Source of the DNA: Chlorobiota bacterium
GTDB lineage: Bacteria > Bacteroidota > Bacteroidia > Bacteroidales > F082
Direction: 5' to 3'
Assembly (NCBI GenBank): GCA_013151215.1
Contig: JAADIS010000011.1
Location: forward strand, 1-32,153
Length of the DNA stretch: 32,153 nucleotides
Of the stretch, positions 1 through 7,159 are shown in pieces (position 1 is the stretch's first letter; each line of letters starts with the position of its first letter). Below the pieces are notes generated by a model. That model saw nothing but the letters and a program-made list of their open reading frames with translations. It had not been told where the DNA came from and did not search any database. The translations under genes and the position numbers were made by a program.

Positions 1-284
1 GAATGGATGTTAAGGTCGTTATAAACATAGAGTTTCCGGTTTATGGGATCGGGGCAGAGCCTCAAGGCCTGGAAACCTGTTTGGACGCTTGCCGTATGGG
101 CATTGCCGGTGAATATTTCATAAGCACTTTTGCCGCTAGTTATTAACTCGCCCACAATACTATAATTCTCGCCCAGACCTACGGGGATATCGATTTGTTG
201 GTTTTGCGCAAATAAGTTAAGGCTATAAAAAAGAACAACGGGCAAAATGAAGAAATTTGTTGATTTTTTATTTAATGTTTCCAT
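1..284 (-). CDS. Secreted protein of unknown function, N-terminal part only (runs off left edge)
   Basis: The reading frame opens with ATG at 284 and stays open for 94 codons to the window edge, so the C-terminus is missing. The first ~26 residues form a signal peptide: a Lys-Lys pair, a hydrophobic stretch (FFILPVVLFYSLNLFA), then a likely cleavage before QNQQ. The mature start (QIDIPVGLGENYSIVGELIT) is beta-rich and suits an envelope or secreted protein. I do not recognise the family. It is divergent from the acyl-AMP ligase gene. Real as a gene start; function unknown. Confidence 0.75.
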   Translation of the reverse strand, partial: METLNKKSTNFFILPVVLFYSLNLFAQNQQIDIPVGLGENYSIVGELITSGKSAYEIFTGNAHTASVQTGFQALRLCPDPINRKLYVYNDLNIH

Positions 285-549
285 TTTACAATTGTTCCTT
301 AAGGTTTTATAACATACGCAATGTCAGACACTTGCAAAATCCGTAATAAGTAGTCATAATCCAGATAGTAAGTGCTTAGCGGTTTTGCCGCTTAGCGTGA
401 CACAAAAACTATTGATCCGATAAAGATAATAAAATTTCCACAATGTCGCTGGCTTGCCGCTATATTGCGATATGCCGGATTCATTTTGTATAAAAAAACT
501 ATGGCTGAAATGGCCGATTTATTTTTTACTTTTGACGAAAATTAAATAT
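285..549. other. Divergent intergenic region
   Basis: About 265 bp separate the leftward secreted-protein gene from the rightward acyl-AMP ligase gene. I see no gene in it. It holds an imperfect hairpin at about 377-397 (CTTAGCGG / CCGCTTAG around TTTTG) without a clear T-tract, and a TAnnTTTG box at 527-534. An open frame runs upstream of 550 as far as an ATG at 454, but those 32 codons do not look like the start of this enzyme family. Confidence 0.5.
527..534 (+). promoter_or_regulatory. Putative Bacteroidota -7 box for the acyl-AMP ligase gene
   Basis: TACTTTTG matches the Bacteroidota -7 element TAnnTTTG. It lies 15 nt before the ATG at 550 and would give a short leader, supporting that start over the upstream ATG at 454. 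No matching -33 TTG at ideal spacing was found. Confidence 0.4.
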
Positions 550-2595
550 ATGCCCCACGATTTTTTAAAGGATTTTAAAGATGCGGCCGTAAATGGTAGC
601 GAAACATATATAGAAGTAATAAAAAACAGGGTCCTTGAAAAGCCCGAACATGTGGTTTTCAGGTTTTTGAACGACGGCGTCAACGAAAACGAATCGCTGA
701 CCTACAGGCAGCTGGAACTCAGGTCGAAGGCCTTGGGCGCCAAAATGCAGGAATACGGCAAGAAGGGCGACAGGGTGCTGCTGCTCTTCCCTCCGGGACT
801 ATCCTATGTGGCCTCCATATTCGCCTGCTTTTATAGTGGTTTTATTGCGGTGCCTGCTTATCCTCCGCGGAGGAATCACAAGCTCACCAGGCTAAACACC
901 ATTATCGCCGATTCGGGAGCCGGCATCAGCATTATCTCCCGTAAGGTTTATAATGATATTGAAAGGAATTTTGCCGATGACGAGAAACTAAAAAGCATAA
1001 GGTGGATAATTTATGAGGATGTTAGCGACGATGATGCCCTAAAATGGGCCGATACTGGGATATTCCCCGGCGACATTGCCTTGCTTCAATACACTTCCGG
1101 TTCTACTGGTAACCCTAAAGGCGTGATGCTGAGCCAGTTGAATCTTTTATATAATTCGGAATATATTCATCGCACTTTCGAGTTCAACAGCAGTTCGGTA
1201 GGGGTAAACTGGTTGCCGATTTTCCATGATATGGGCTTGATAGGCGGTGTGTTGCAATCGGCTTACCTGGGTTTGACGAATGTGGGCATGCCACCTACGG
1301 CTTTTCTTAAAAACCCCCTTAACTGGTTAAAGGCAATGGAAAAATATGGCGGCACCACCGGCGGCGGACCTAATTTCGGCTTCGACTATTGTTTGGAGAA
1401 AATTTCGGACGAGGACAAAAAGCTCCTGGATCTGTCAAAGGTAAAAACCTTTTATTGTGGCGCCGAGCCCGTTAGGAAACCTACCATGGAGGCTTTCTCG
1501 AAAGAGTTCGGCATAGAGACGAGACAGATGTACCCTGTTTACGGAATGGCTGAAACAACATTGATTGCCAGCGGAGGTTATCAGAGCGAAGCCCCGAAAT
1601 ATATCAGCCTGAAATCCGATAAGCTGTCGAAAGGGAAAGTAGAAATCGCCACCGATGATTATGACAGGAAAGTGGAGCTTGTGGGCTGTGGCCATGCATG
1701 GATGGAAACGGTGATAGAGATTGTTGACCCGGGGACTTTCAACAAGCTGCCTGAACTAAATGTAGGTGAGATATGGGTCGCGGGGCCAACAGTGGCAAAG
1801 GGATACTGGGAGAAGCCGGAAGAAACGGAACGGACTTTCAATGCTTTCATAAAAAATAGCGGTGAAGGGCCTTTTCTCAGGACCGGCGACCTGGGATTTT
1901 TAAATGATGGCGAGCTTTATATTACCGGAAGGCTTAAGGACATGATTATAATTAGGGGGGTTAACTATTACCCCAACGATATTGAGTTTACCATACAAAA
2001 AAACTCGGCTGATTTCAGGCAAAACGGCGGTGCTGCCATCCCGGTAATAAAAGATGGTAAGGAAAAACTTGTTATTGTACAGGAACTGGAACGTACCGCA
2101 CTCAGAAAAGACAATCACGACGAATTGATTTCCCTTATAAGGGAAAGGATATCAGATGAATACGAACTGGATGTTTATGCTGTTTGTTTGATCCGCACAG
2201 GCAGCATCCCTCTTACCTCTAGCGGCAAGATACAAAGGCGGCAAACAAAATACGACTATCTTAACAAACAGCTGAACATAGTAAAGGAATGGAGCAGGGG
2301 CGAGGCTGGCGAGGATACAGCGGAAACAGCTTCGTCGATAGTTCCCAGCGAGGAGGCAATTAAAGAATGGCTGATAAGCTGGATTATCCGCAATCAGCAG
2401 TTCCGCCGCGATGAAATCGATCTCGACAAGAATATTATGTCGTATGGAATAGACTCTCTTTCGGCCGTTACCCTGGAGCAGGAAATAAGCGGGAAGTTCG
2501 GTTTTCAGTGGCATGTATCATCCTTTATGCTCAACCCCACAATAAACAAGCTTGCCGAAGAAGGCATGGAAATTTATAAGGAAGGGCTCGAATAA
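550..2595 (+). CDS. Fatty acyl-AMP ligase with C-terminal acyl carrier domain
   Basis: The product (681 aa) belongs to the ANL adenylating superfamily, fatty acyl-AMP ligase branch: it activates a fatty acid as acyl-adenylate and passes it to a carrier protein. Seen: the AVPAYPPRR segment typical of this branch, the AMP-binding loop YTSGSTGNPKG near residue 180, the YGMAE motif, the TGDLG motif and the hinge ITGRLKDMIIIRG. From about residue 600 there is an acyl carrier domain with the phosphopantetheine site GIDSLS (Ser ~636). Loading and carrier functions are therefore on one chain. I start it at 550 because an N-terminal extension to 454 is hydrophobic and unlike the family, and a -7 box sits at 527. 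No polyketide, peptide or lipid synthase lies beside it, so the acceptor is unknown. Confidence 0.88.
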   Translation: MPHDFLKDFKDAAVNGSETYIEVIKNRVLEKPEHVVFRFLNDGVNENESLTYRQLELRSKALGAKMQEYGKKGDRVLLLFPPGLSYVASIFACFYSGFIAVPAYPPRRNHKLTRLNTIIADSGAGISIISRKVYNDIERNFADDEKLKSIRWIIYEDVSDDDALKWADTGIFPGDIALLQYTSGSTGNPKGVMLSQLNLLYNSEYIHRTFEFNSSSVGVNWLPIFHDMGLIGGVLQSAYLGLTNVGMPPTAFLKNPLNWLKAMEKYGGTTGGGPNFGFDYCLEKISDEDKKLLDLSKVKTFYCGAEPVRKPTMEAFSKEFGIETRQMYPVYGMAETTLIASGGYQSEAPKYISLKSDKLSKGKVEIATDDYDRKVELVGCGHAWMETVIEIVDPGTFNKLPELNVGEIWVAGPTVAKGYWEKPEETERTFNAFIKNSGEGPFLRTGDLGFLNDGELYITGRLKDMIIIRGVNYYPNDIEFTIQKNSADFRQNGGAAIPVIKDGKEKLVIVQELERTALRKDNHDELISLIRERISDEYELDVYAVCLIRTGSIPLTSSGKIQRRQTKYDYLNKQLNIVKEWSRGEAGEDTAETASSIVPSEEAIKEWLISWIIRNQQFRRDEIDLDKNIMSYGIDSLSAVTLEQEISGKFGFQWHVSSFMLNPTINKLAEEGMEIYKEGLE

Positions 2596-2720
2596 TACCG
2601 ATGACGATTTAGCCCCGAGGCTTAGGCATCAAATATTGTTCGGAATAGTTGCCTCACAAAGAGGGCGCGGGGATAGCTTATCAATAAGCCTGATCTTTTC
2701 ATGCTGATAGGTTACACAGG

Positions 2721-3239
2721 CTAAATTATTTCAACGACTTCAGACAAATCCTTCCTGATTTTATTGTCACGCTTTTTATAATGGGGATGCTGATATCCCA
2801 AGGGCGTGATACAATAAATTACTTCGTCTTTTTTAAGGCCTATCGCATCTGCAAGCAGCTCATAGTCGTAAGCTATTATCCAACATGTCCCGATGCCTTC
2901 ATTCTCGGCCGCCAGAATCATATAATCCATGGCGATCGTCAAATCGATTTGGACGGAGTCGAAGCCATCGTACGAGCGTTTCCACGATTGTGATTTGTCG
3001 CCCACTATTACCAGGACGTGAGGGGATTGCTTAAACCAGTCGCGACGATAGCTGTCATGCACTTGCGCTAACTTTTCAGGTGAAGAAACCAAGACGAACC
3101 TCCACGGCTGCCTGTTTGATGCCGAAGGCGCCAGCCGGCCCGCATTGAGTATCCTGTCCATCACTTCCTTGGGGATTTTCTTGTCAGGATTATAATCCCT
3201 GACGCTTTCGCGGCTTTTTATCAAGTCATAAAATTCCAT
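2721..3239 (-). CDS. Nitroreductase family protein (FMN-dependent oxidoreductase)
   Basis: The product (172 aa) is a short member of the nitroreductase family, FMN flavoproteins that reduce nitro compounds, quinones or flavins with NAD(P)H. Seen: N-terminal SRESVRDYNPDKKIP, the FMN-contacting stretch APSASNRQPWRFVLV, the central DLTIAMDYMILAAENEGIGTCWI helix region, and C-terminal ITPLGYQ before a basic tail. Length is usual for the small subfamily. The gene converges on the acyl-AMP ligase and has its own -7 box at 3256-3263. The substrate cannot be told from sequence. Confidence 0.88.
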   Translation of the reverse strand: MEFYDLIKSRESVRDYNPDKKIPKEVMDRILNAGRLAPSASNRQPWRFVLVSSPEKLAQVHDSYRRDWFKQSPHVLVIVGDKSQSWKRSYDGFDSVQIDLTIAMDYMILAAENEGIGTCWIIAYDYELLADAIGLKKDEVIYCITPLGYQHPHYKKRDNKIRKDLSEVVEII

Positions 3240-3255
3240 GCTGAATATTTTTTTA

Positions 3256-3263
3256 CAAATTTA
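3256..3263 (-). promoter_or_regulatory. Putative -7 box for the nitroreductase gene
   Basis: Read on the minus strand this is TAAATTTG, a full match to TAnnTTTG, 17 nt upstream of the ATG at 3239. Confidence 0.45.
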
Positions 3264-3337
3264 AAAAAGAAAGCCTTGATTGTACGCGTGTTTTTTGTGC
3301 TGTACTGCGGCGAACAAAAAAAAACCTAAATTGCGGC

Positions 3338-4150
3338 ATGCAATTATTCTACAGGAGATATGGCGAGCCGGGCGATCAGGCAGTTATAATTCTGCACGGA
3401 TTATTCGGTATATCAGACAATTGGGTTACTTATGCCCGCAGGCTCTCGCAGGAGGGCTTCGATGTGCTTGTCCCCGACCAGCGTAATCACGGGCAATCGC
3501 CCAGGAGCGACAATTTTAATTATCTGGCCTTGACCGACGATCTTTTCGACTTTATCGATGATCACGAAATAGAAGACCCTATAATTATCGGTCATTCCAT
3601 GGGCGGCAAGATCGCTATGCGCTTTGCCCTAGAAAACCCTATGCTGCTCAAGAAACTCGTAGTCGTTGACATATCGCTCAAAGCTTACGGCCCCAGAAAA
3701 CAACACCTCAGGATTATTGAAGCAATAAAATCCATAAACCTGGAAGAAATAAGCAAGCGGGGCCAGGTGGAGGAACAGTTGAAAGAGTTCATACCGGAGG
3801 AGAAAATCAGGTGGTTTGTCTTAAAGAACCTTCATCGCCTCGACAAGCAGAAATTTGAATGGAGGTTGCACTATGAGGGCATAGAGAAAAGCCTGAGCCA
3901 AATGTTCGATGCCATAAACACATCCGTAAAATTCAACAAGCCCACACTTTTCATAAAAGGTGGCGCGTCCGATTATATTTTGCTGGAAGACTTTGAACAG
4001 ATAAGGTACAATTTCCCGAATGCCGAAATAATAACCATTGAAGACACGTCGCACTGGGTCCATGTGGAGGCTGCCGAGAAGTTTTACCAGTTAACGTCAG
4101 GTTTCGCGACGGGCAGTCCTACTTGGTATGAAGAAACATTGCAGCCCTAA
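3338..4150 (+). CDS. Alpha/beta hydrolase (YbfF-like esterase)
   Basis: The product (270 aa) has a complete alpha/beta hydrolase core: the oxyanion-loop HG in ILHGLFGISDNW, the nucleophile elbow GHSMGG (Ser nucleophile), an acidic residue region after the sixth strand, and the catalytic His in DTSHWVHVEA near the C-terminus. The arrangement and the VPDQRNHGQSP segment match YbfF-type esterases that cleave acyl-CoA or short esters; the natural substrate is unknown. There is no signal peptide, so it is probably cytoplasmic. The stop codon TAA (4148-4150) is the first three bases of the direct repeat made by the mobile element inserted immediately downstream, so the protein end appears undisturbed. 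Confidence 0.88.
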   Translation: MQLFYRRYGEPGDQAVIILHGLFGISDNWVTYARRLSQEGFDVLVPDQRNHGQSPRSDNFNYLALTDDLFDFIDDHEIEDPIIIGHSMGGKIAMRFALENPMLLKKLVVVDISLKAYGPRKQHLRIIEAIKSINLEEISKRGQVEEQLKEFIPEEKIRWFVLKNLHRLDKQKFEWRLHYEGIEKSLSQMFDAINTSVKFNKPTLFIKGGASDYILLEDFEQIRYNFPNAEIITIEDTSHWVHVEAAEKFYQLTSGFATGSPTWYEETLQP

Positions 4151-4154
4151 AATA

Positions 4155-4388
4155 GGGTCTGCTGAAAAACGCCTAACAACGTGAGGTATATGTTGTTACA
4201 CGAATTTTGTTAGTTACGGATGCAAACTTTTTTCAAGGATTTATTAAAGAAGCCTGCATTTTTCCTAAAAATCTTGTTTGCTAGCCCGTAGTACATCATC
4301 TACTTCATTGCGGCGGTTCGCAGTATTATTATACATCTTCACCTTGTGGCTTCGTATATGATGCACTACGGACTTTTTCAGCAGACCC
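4155..4388. mobile_element. MITE-like non-autonomous element, 234 bp, with perfect inverted ends and target duplication
   Basis: The two ends are perfect 15-bp inverted repeats: GGGTCTGCTGAAAAA at 4155-4169 and TTTTTCAGCAGACCC at 4374-4388. They are flanked by the direct repeat TAAAATA (4148-4154 and 4389-4395). Because the flanks are A/T, the split is ambiguous: a 16-bp inverted repeat with 5-bp duplication AAAAT fits equally well. An inner, imperfect inverted repeat lies at about 4288-4307 and 4352-4370. No transposase gene is present, so it must have been moved by an enzyme encoded elsewhere. A 40-codon open frame runs on the minus strand from inside the right inverted repeat to a TAG at 4265. 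I cannot assign the insertion-sequence family. Confidence 0.8.
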
Positions 4389-4390
4389 TA

Positions 4391-4424
4391 AAATAAAAAA
4401 ACCGCCCTGAAACATCAAAGCGGT
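4391..4424 (-). terminator. Rho-independent terminator of the DUF2795 gene
   Basis: On the minus strand ACCGCTTTGA pairs with TCAGGGCGGT (two G-U pairs, 4-nt loop TGTT), followed by a run of seven T. It lies 25 bp past the stop of the 73-aa gene. The T-tract touches the right duplication of the mobile element. Confidence 0.75.
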
Positions 4425-4448
4425 ACGAGATAGTAATTATTCTTTCTT

Positions 4449-4670
4449 TTAGTATTCATCTTCGTTAAAGAAGAAGTCTTCTTTTGTCGGGTAATCCGGC
4501 CATAAATCTTCGATGCGGTCATATGCTTCGCCTTCATCTTCAATCTCTTTTAGATTTTCGATTACCTCGGCCGGGACGCCTGTGCGGATGCCCCACTCTA
4601 TCAACTCGTCTTTGGTTGCCGGCCATGGAGCGTCTTCTAGTTTTGATGCTAACTCTAAAGTCCAATACAT
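4449..4670 (-). CDS. DUF2795 family small acidic protein
   Basis: The product (73 aa) is a small, strongly acidic protein with the motif APWPATKDELIEWGIRTG, a middle ENLKEIEDEGE and the ending WPDYPTKEDFFFNEDEY. This pattern is familiar from DUF2795-like proteins, very common in Bacteroidota and of unknown function. No signal peptide or membrane segment is visible, so it is probably cytoplasmic. It has a well-formed promoter (4698-4727) and its own terminator, so it can be a single-gene transcript although it follows the adenosyltransferase gene by 82 nt. Confidence 0.85.
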   Translation of the reverse strand: MYWTLELASKLEDAPWPATKDELIEWGIRTGVPAEVIENLKEIEDEGEAYDRIEDLWPDYPTKEDFFFNEDEY

Positions 4671-4697
4671 ATAACAAATGTTCTATTTTAATTTTTG

Positions 4698-4727
4698 CAA
4701 AAATAATTTTTTTTTCATGCAAGTCAA
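4698..4727 (-). promoter_or_regulatory. Complete Bacteroidota promoter (-33 TTG, -7 TATTTTTG) for the DUF2795 gene
   Basis: On the minus strand TTG (4725-4727) is followed after 19 nt by TATTTTTG (4698-4705). Sequence and spacing match the Bacteroidota promoter consensus. It is the best formed promoter in the window; the leader would be about 20 nt. Confidence 0.6.
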
Positions 4728-4752
4728 GCAAAAAAAATATTTTCTCAAAAGC

Positions 4753-5310
4753 CTAGGATTTATCAGGTATCCAAGGGGTTTCAGCGATATTGTTAATCCT
4801 AGCCAGCGTTCTCGACAGCATAAAAAAGTAATCGGAAAGGCGATTCAAATACTTTATGAATAGTGGATCAACTTCATGCCTTTCTATCACATCAACCAAT
4901 AACCTTTCGGCGCGCCTACAAATAACGCGGCAGATATGTGCAGCCGAAACGGTTGGGTGGCCACCCGGTAGGATGAAATTCTTTAAGGCCGGCAGATCTT
5001 TATCCATTAAATCGATTTGCTTTTCCAAAAATTCGATTTTTACCGCGCTAAGCGATGGCATTTTTACTTTTGACGAACCATCGTTGGCCAGTAAAGAGCC
5101 GAGGATAAATAAATCGTTTTGGATAATGATCAAAATTTTGCTTATCCGTTCCTGTTCAACAATATCCCTAAGGGCCCCGACAAACGCATTCAGTTCGTCA
5201 ACGGTTCCATAAACCATGATGCGCTCATGGTTCTTAGGGACTCGTTTCCCTCCTGCCAATGATGTTTGGCCGCTATCGCCGGTTTTTGTATAGACCTTAA
5301 AATCAGCCAT
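4753..5310 (-). CDS. Cob(I)alamin adenosyltransferase, PduO type
   Basis: The product (185 aa) transfers the adenosyl group of ATP to cob(I)alamin to make adenosylcobalamin. Seen: the N-terminal ATP-binding motif YTKTGDSGQTSLAGG, then RIMVYGTVDELNAFVG, a helical core, and the C-terminal helix motif RVICRRAERLLVDV that contributes the active-site Arg residues. Length is normal for PduO-type enzymes. Its ATG lies 1 nt after the stop of the ABC ATPase gene, so the two are almost certainly cotranscribed. A user of the cofactor, methylmalonyl-CoA mutase, is encoded at the right end of the window. Confidence 0.93.
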   Translation of the reverse strand: MADFKVYTKTGDSGQTSLAGGKRVPKNHERIMVYGTVDELNAFVGALRDIVEQERISKILIIIQNDLFILGSLLANDGSSKVKMPSLSAVKIEFLEKQIDLMDKDLPALKNFILPGGHPTVSAAHICRVICRRAERLLVDVIERHEVDPLFIKYLNRLSDYFFMLSRTLARINNIAETPWIPDKS

Positions 5311-5311
5311 C

Positions 5312-6043
5312 TTAAACAGCTTCTGTTTGGTAGCTGCTAACAGTTACTATGTTTTCGTTCATTTTGTCCGATTCTATCCGCCCGTCTTTTAAGCGGATGA
5401 TCCTATGGGCATGCTTCGCAATGTCCTCTTCGTGAGTAACAACAATTATCGTATTGCCCTGGCGGTGGATTTCTTCCAGCAAGCCCATAATCTCGACGGA
5501 TGTTTTTGAGTCGAGGTTGCCGGTTGGCTCATCGGCAAGTACTATGGACGGGCTATTGACCAACGCCCTGGCAATGGCAACCCTTTGCCTTTGCCCGCCC
5601 GACAGCTCGTTAGGCCGGTGGCTCATGCGGTCGGCCAGCCGAACCCTCCCCAAAGTCTCCGTTGCGGTCTTCTGGCGGTCTCTCTTTGTAACTCCAGCAT
5701 AAATTAACGGAAGCATGACATTTTCGAGTGCTGTTGACCGAGGCAAAAGGTTAAATGTTTGAAAGATAAAACCTATTTCCCTATTTCTAATATCTGCCAG
5801 CTCATTGTCGGTCATCTTGCTTACATCAGTGCCATTTAAGTGATAAGTGCCTGCGGTAGCCGTATCAAGACAGCCCAATATGTTCATCATTGTTGATTTC
5901 CCCGACCCTGATGCGCCCATCAAAGCAACAAACTCATTTTTTGCGATACTCATGCTCACGGAGTTTAGTGCCTTAACAGTTTCGGTTCCAACTTTATAAA
6001 AGCGGGATATGTCTTTTAGCTTTAATATTTCCTGATTAGCCAT
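5312..6043 (-). CDS. ABC transporter ATP-binding protein, MacB/LolD type
   Basis: The product (243 aa) is the ATPase subunit of a transporter of the MacB/LolD/FtsE group. Seen: Walker [10 protein letters not shown] near residue 43, the Q-loop [18 protein letters not shown], the signature [15 protein letters not shown], Walker [14 protein letters not shown] and the switch His in VVTHE. A short tail of ~20 residues follows the usual end. No permease gene is in the window, so the transported substrate (lipoprotein, peptide, drug or other) cannot be named. The stop lies 1 nt before the adenosyltransferase start; functional linkage is not obvious. Confidence 0.92.
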   Translation of the reverse strand: MANQEILKLKDISRFYKVGTETVKALNSVSMSIAKNEFVALMGASGSGKSTMMNILGCLDTATAGTYHLNGTDVSKMTDNELADIRNREIGFIFQTFNLLPRSTALENVMLPLIYAGVTKRDRQKTATETLGRVRLADRMSHRPNELSGGQRQRVAIARALVNSPSIVLADEPTGNLDSKTSVEIMGLLEEIHRQGNTIIVVTHEEDIAKHAHRIIRLKDGRIESDKMNENIVTVSSYQTEAV

Positions 6044-6060
6044 TGTCTTATTTTAAATTT

Positions 6061-6068
6061 CAAAGTTA
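6061..6068 (-). promoter_or_regulatory. Putative -7 box for the ABC ATPase-adenosyltransferase operon
   Basis: TAACTTTG on the minus strand matches TAnnTTTG, 18 nt before the ATPase ATG at 6043. Confidence 0.45.
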
Positions 6069-6089
6069 GTAATTAAAATATTAACTGAA

Positions 6090-6881
6090 TTAATAACGGA
6101 TAATAAAATGTTGCTTTGCAAAACCTTTTTTGAAAAACAGCAAACCGGCCCAATAAATGTCGATCGTAAAAGCCGTTTCAGGATGTTTTTTGATTTTTTC
6201 CCAGGCCCTGGTCATCCCTTTCGACCAATGAATATCATCAAAAATGAAAACACTGCCCTCGTTGGCCAGTTTCAGGCATTGCTCAAAATAGTTTAGCGTT
6301 GGCCCCATTTTATGGTTCCCATCGAAGAATACCATGTCGAGGGACTCGAGCTTGTTCAATAGCTCGGGCAGGGTGTGATCGAAGTTCCCGATAACGATTT
6401 CAATGTCGTCAGCATGGTTTAAGGCAAAGTTTTCTTGGGCTATATTAGCCAGTCCGGCACAACCTTCCATGGTGATAACGCGGGATGCGGGATTTCCTTT
6501 TTTGAGATATAAGGAACTAAACCCCGTCGCGGTACCCATTTCCAGAATAGTTCCCGGCTTGAAATATCTGCTGATCTTATACAAATCCTCCAATTGAGCA
6601 GTCGAATGGGTCCGTTTTCTTGCCAATTTGCCAATTTCAACAATAAAGGTTTTATAGGCTGAACTTCCTGCCCCGCTTCCGAAATCAACCGTTTCAACAG
6701 GAGTTTTGCTTTTAAGCAGTTTCTTCTTGTAATCCTTGAGCTTGTTGAAGTCAGCGGGCTCGTCCTCGCCTTTCAATGCTCCTTCTATAAAATTATAAAC
6801 AAAGGGGGAATGTGTCTTATACCTAGACCTTGACAGTGCGAGATACTTGATAAAGGTGTAGATGTGCCAAAATATTTTCAT
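6090..6881 (-). CDS. Class I SAM-dependent methyltransferase
   Basis: The product (263 aa) carries a Rossmann-type methyltransferase core: motif I LEMGTATGFSSLYL, the acidic end of strand two in VITMEG, the motif LDMVFFDGNHK, and FIFDDIHWSKGMTRAW. The order and the D-D-H pattern resemble O-methyltransferases of the Methyltransf_24 group. The first ~90 residues (FIKYLALSRSRYKTHSPFVYNFIEG) are a conserved lead-in seen in Bacteroidota members. Substrate unknown; no signal peptide. A -7 box at 6950-6957 suggests its own transcript. Confidence 0.85.
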   Translation of the reverse strand: MKIFWHIYTFIKYLALSRSRYKTHSPFVYNFIEGALKGEDEPADFNKLKDYKKKLLKSKTPVETVDFGSGAGSSAYKTFIVEIGKLARKRTHSTAQLEDLYKISRYFKPGTILEMGTATGFSSLYLKKGNPASRVITMEGCAGLANIAQENFALNHADDIEIVIGNFDHTLPELLNKLESLDMVFFDGNHKMGPTLNYFEQCLKLANEGSVFIFDDIHWSKGMTRAWEKIKKHPETAFTIDIYWAGLLFFKKGFAKQHFIIRY

Positions 6882-6949
6882 GCGTTTGTATGTGATTTCA
6901 TCTGTTTACTATGTGCTTTTAATATAATCATCCCCATATATTTTTCTTT

Positions 6950-6957
6950 CAAATATA
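6950..6957 (-). promoter_or_regulatory. Putative -7 box for the methyltransferase gene
   Basis: TATATTTG on the minus strand, 68 nt upstream of the ATG at 6881. It lies just downstream of the Fic-like fragment. Confidence 0.4.
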
Positions 6958-6973
6958 ACACAATTTTTGTTTC

Positions 6974-7150
6974 TTCCCATTCTATCAAAAACCACAATCT
7001 TCGTGAGTACTGACCGGTTGGCCCTATACTTAATAATTGCGTTAACTCTATTTCGCTATAATGATTGCTTATAGCTTTTAAAACCAACAAATCAACCCCT
7101 TCGTGTTTTAGCGCAAATACAAGGTGCTTGTGTAAAATTCTGTTTTTGTT
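6974..7150 (-). pseudogene. Remnant of a Fic-family-like gene (about 59 codons, both ends missing)
   Basis: Minus-strand translation from just after an in-frame TAA near 7153 gives a stretch containing HKHLVFALKHEGVD, then LVLKAI, then GPTGQYSRRLWFLIEWE. From memory this resembles the region ahead of the catalytic domain in some Fic proteins (an ALKHEGVNL-like motif followed by PTG.Y.RRIWFLYEW). There is no ATG, and the HPFxxGNGRxGR catalytic motif is absent. After EWE the frame goes on into sequence without similarity to its stop at 6878, overlapping the methyltransferase start by 4 nt. I read this as a decayed fragment, not a gene; the family match needs a database search. Confidence 0.5.
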
Positions 7151-7159
7151 TTACGGCAG

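Noticed and set aside
454-549. ATG at 454 as the start of the acyl-AMP ligase
   Set aside because: The 32 added residues are hydrophobic and unlike the family N-terminus, and the -7 box at 527 would lie inside the gene.
1435-2514. Minus-strand open frames opposite the acyl-AMP ligase
   Set aside because: Shadows of a well supported gene; no recognisable domains or start signals.
2596-2720. Terminator between the convergent acyl-AMP ligase and nitroreductase genes
   Set aside because: Only a 6-bp GCTTAT/ATAAGC repeat with a 2-nt loop and no T-tract was found.
3280-3486. 68-aa plus-strand frame overlapping the hydrolase start
   Set aside because: Out of frame with the hydrolase and without family features; the hydrolase N-terminus is complete from 3338.
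6878-7090. A separate 70-aa gene overlapping the methyltransferase start
   Set aside because: It begins with TTG in the middle of a longer open stretch that resembles part of a Fic protein, and its C-terminal half has no similarity to anything I recognise; a fragment is more likely.
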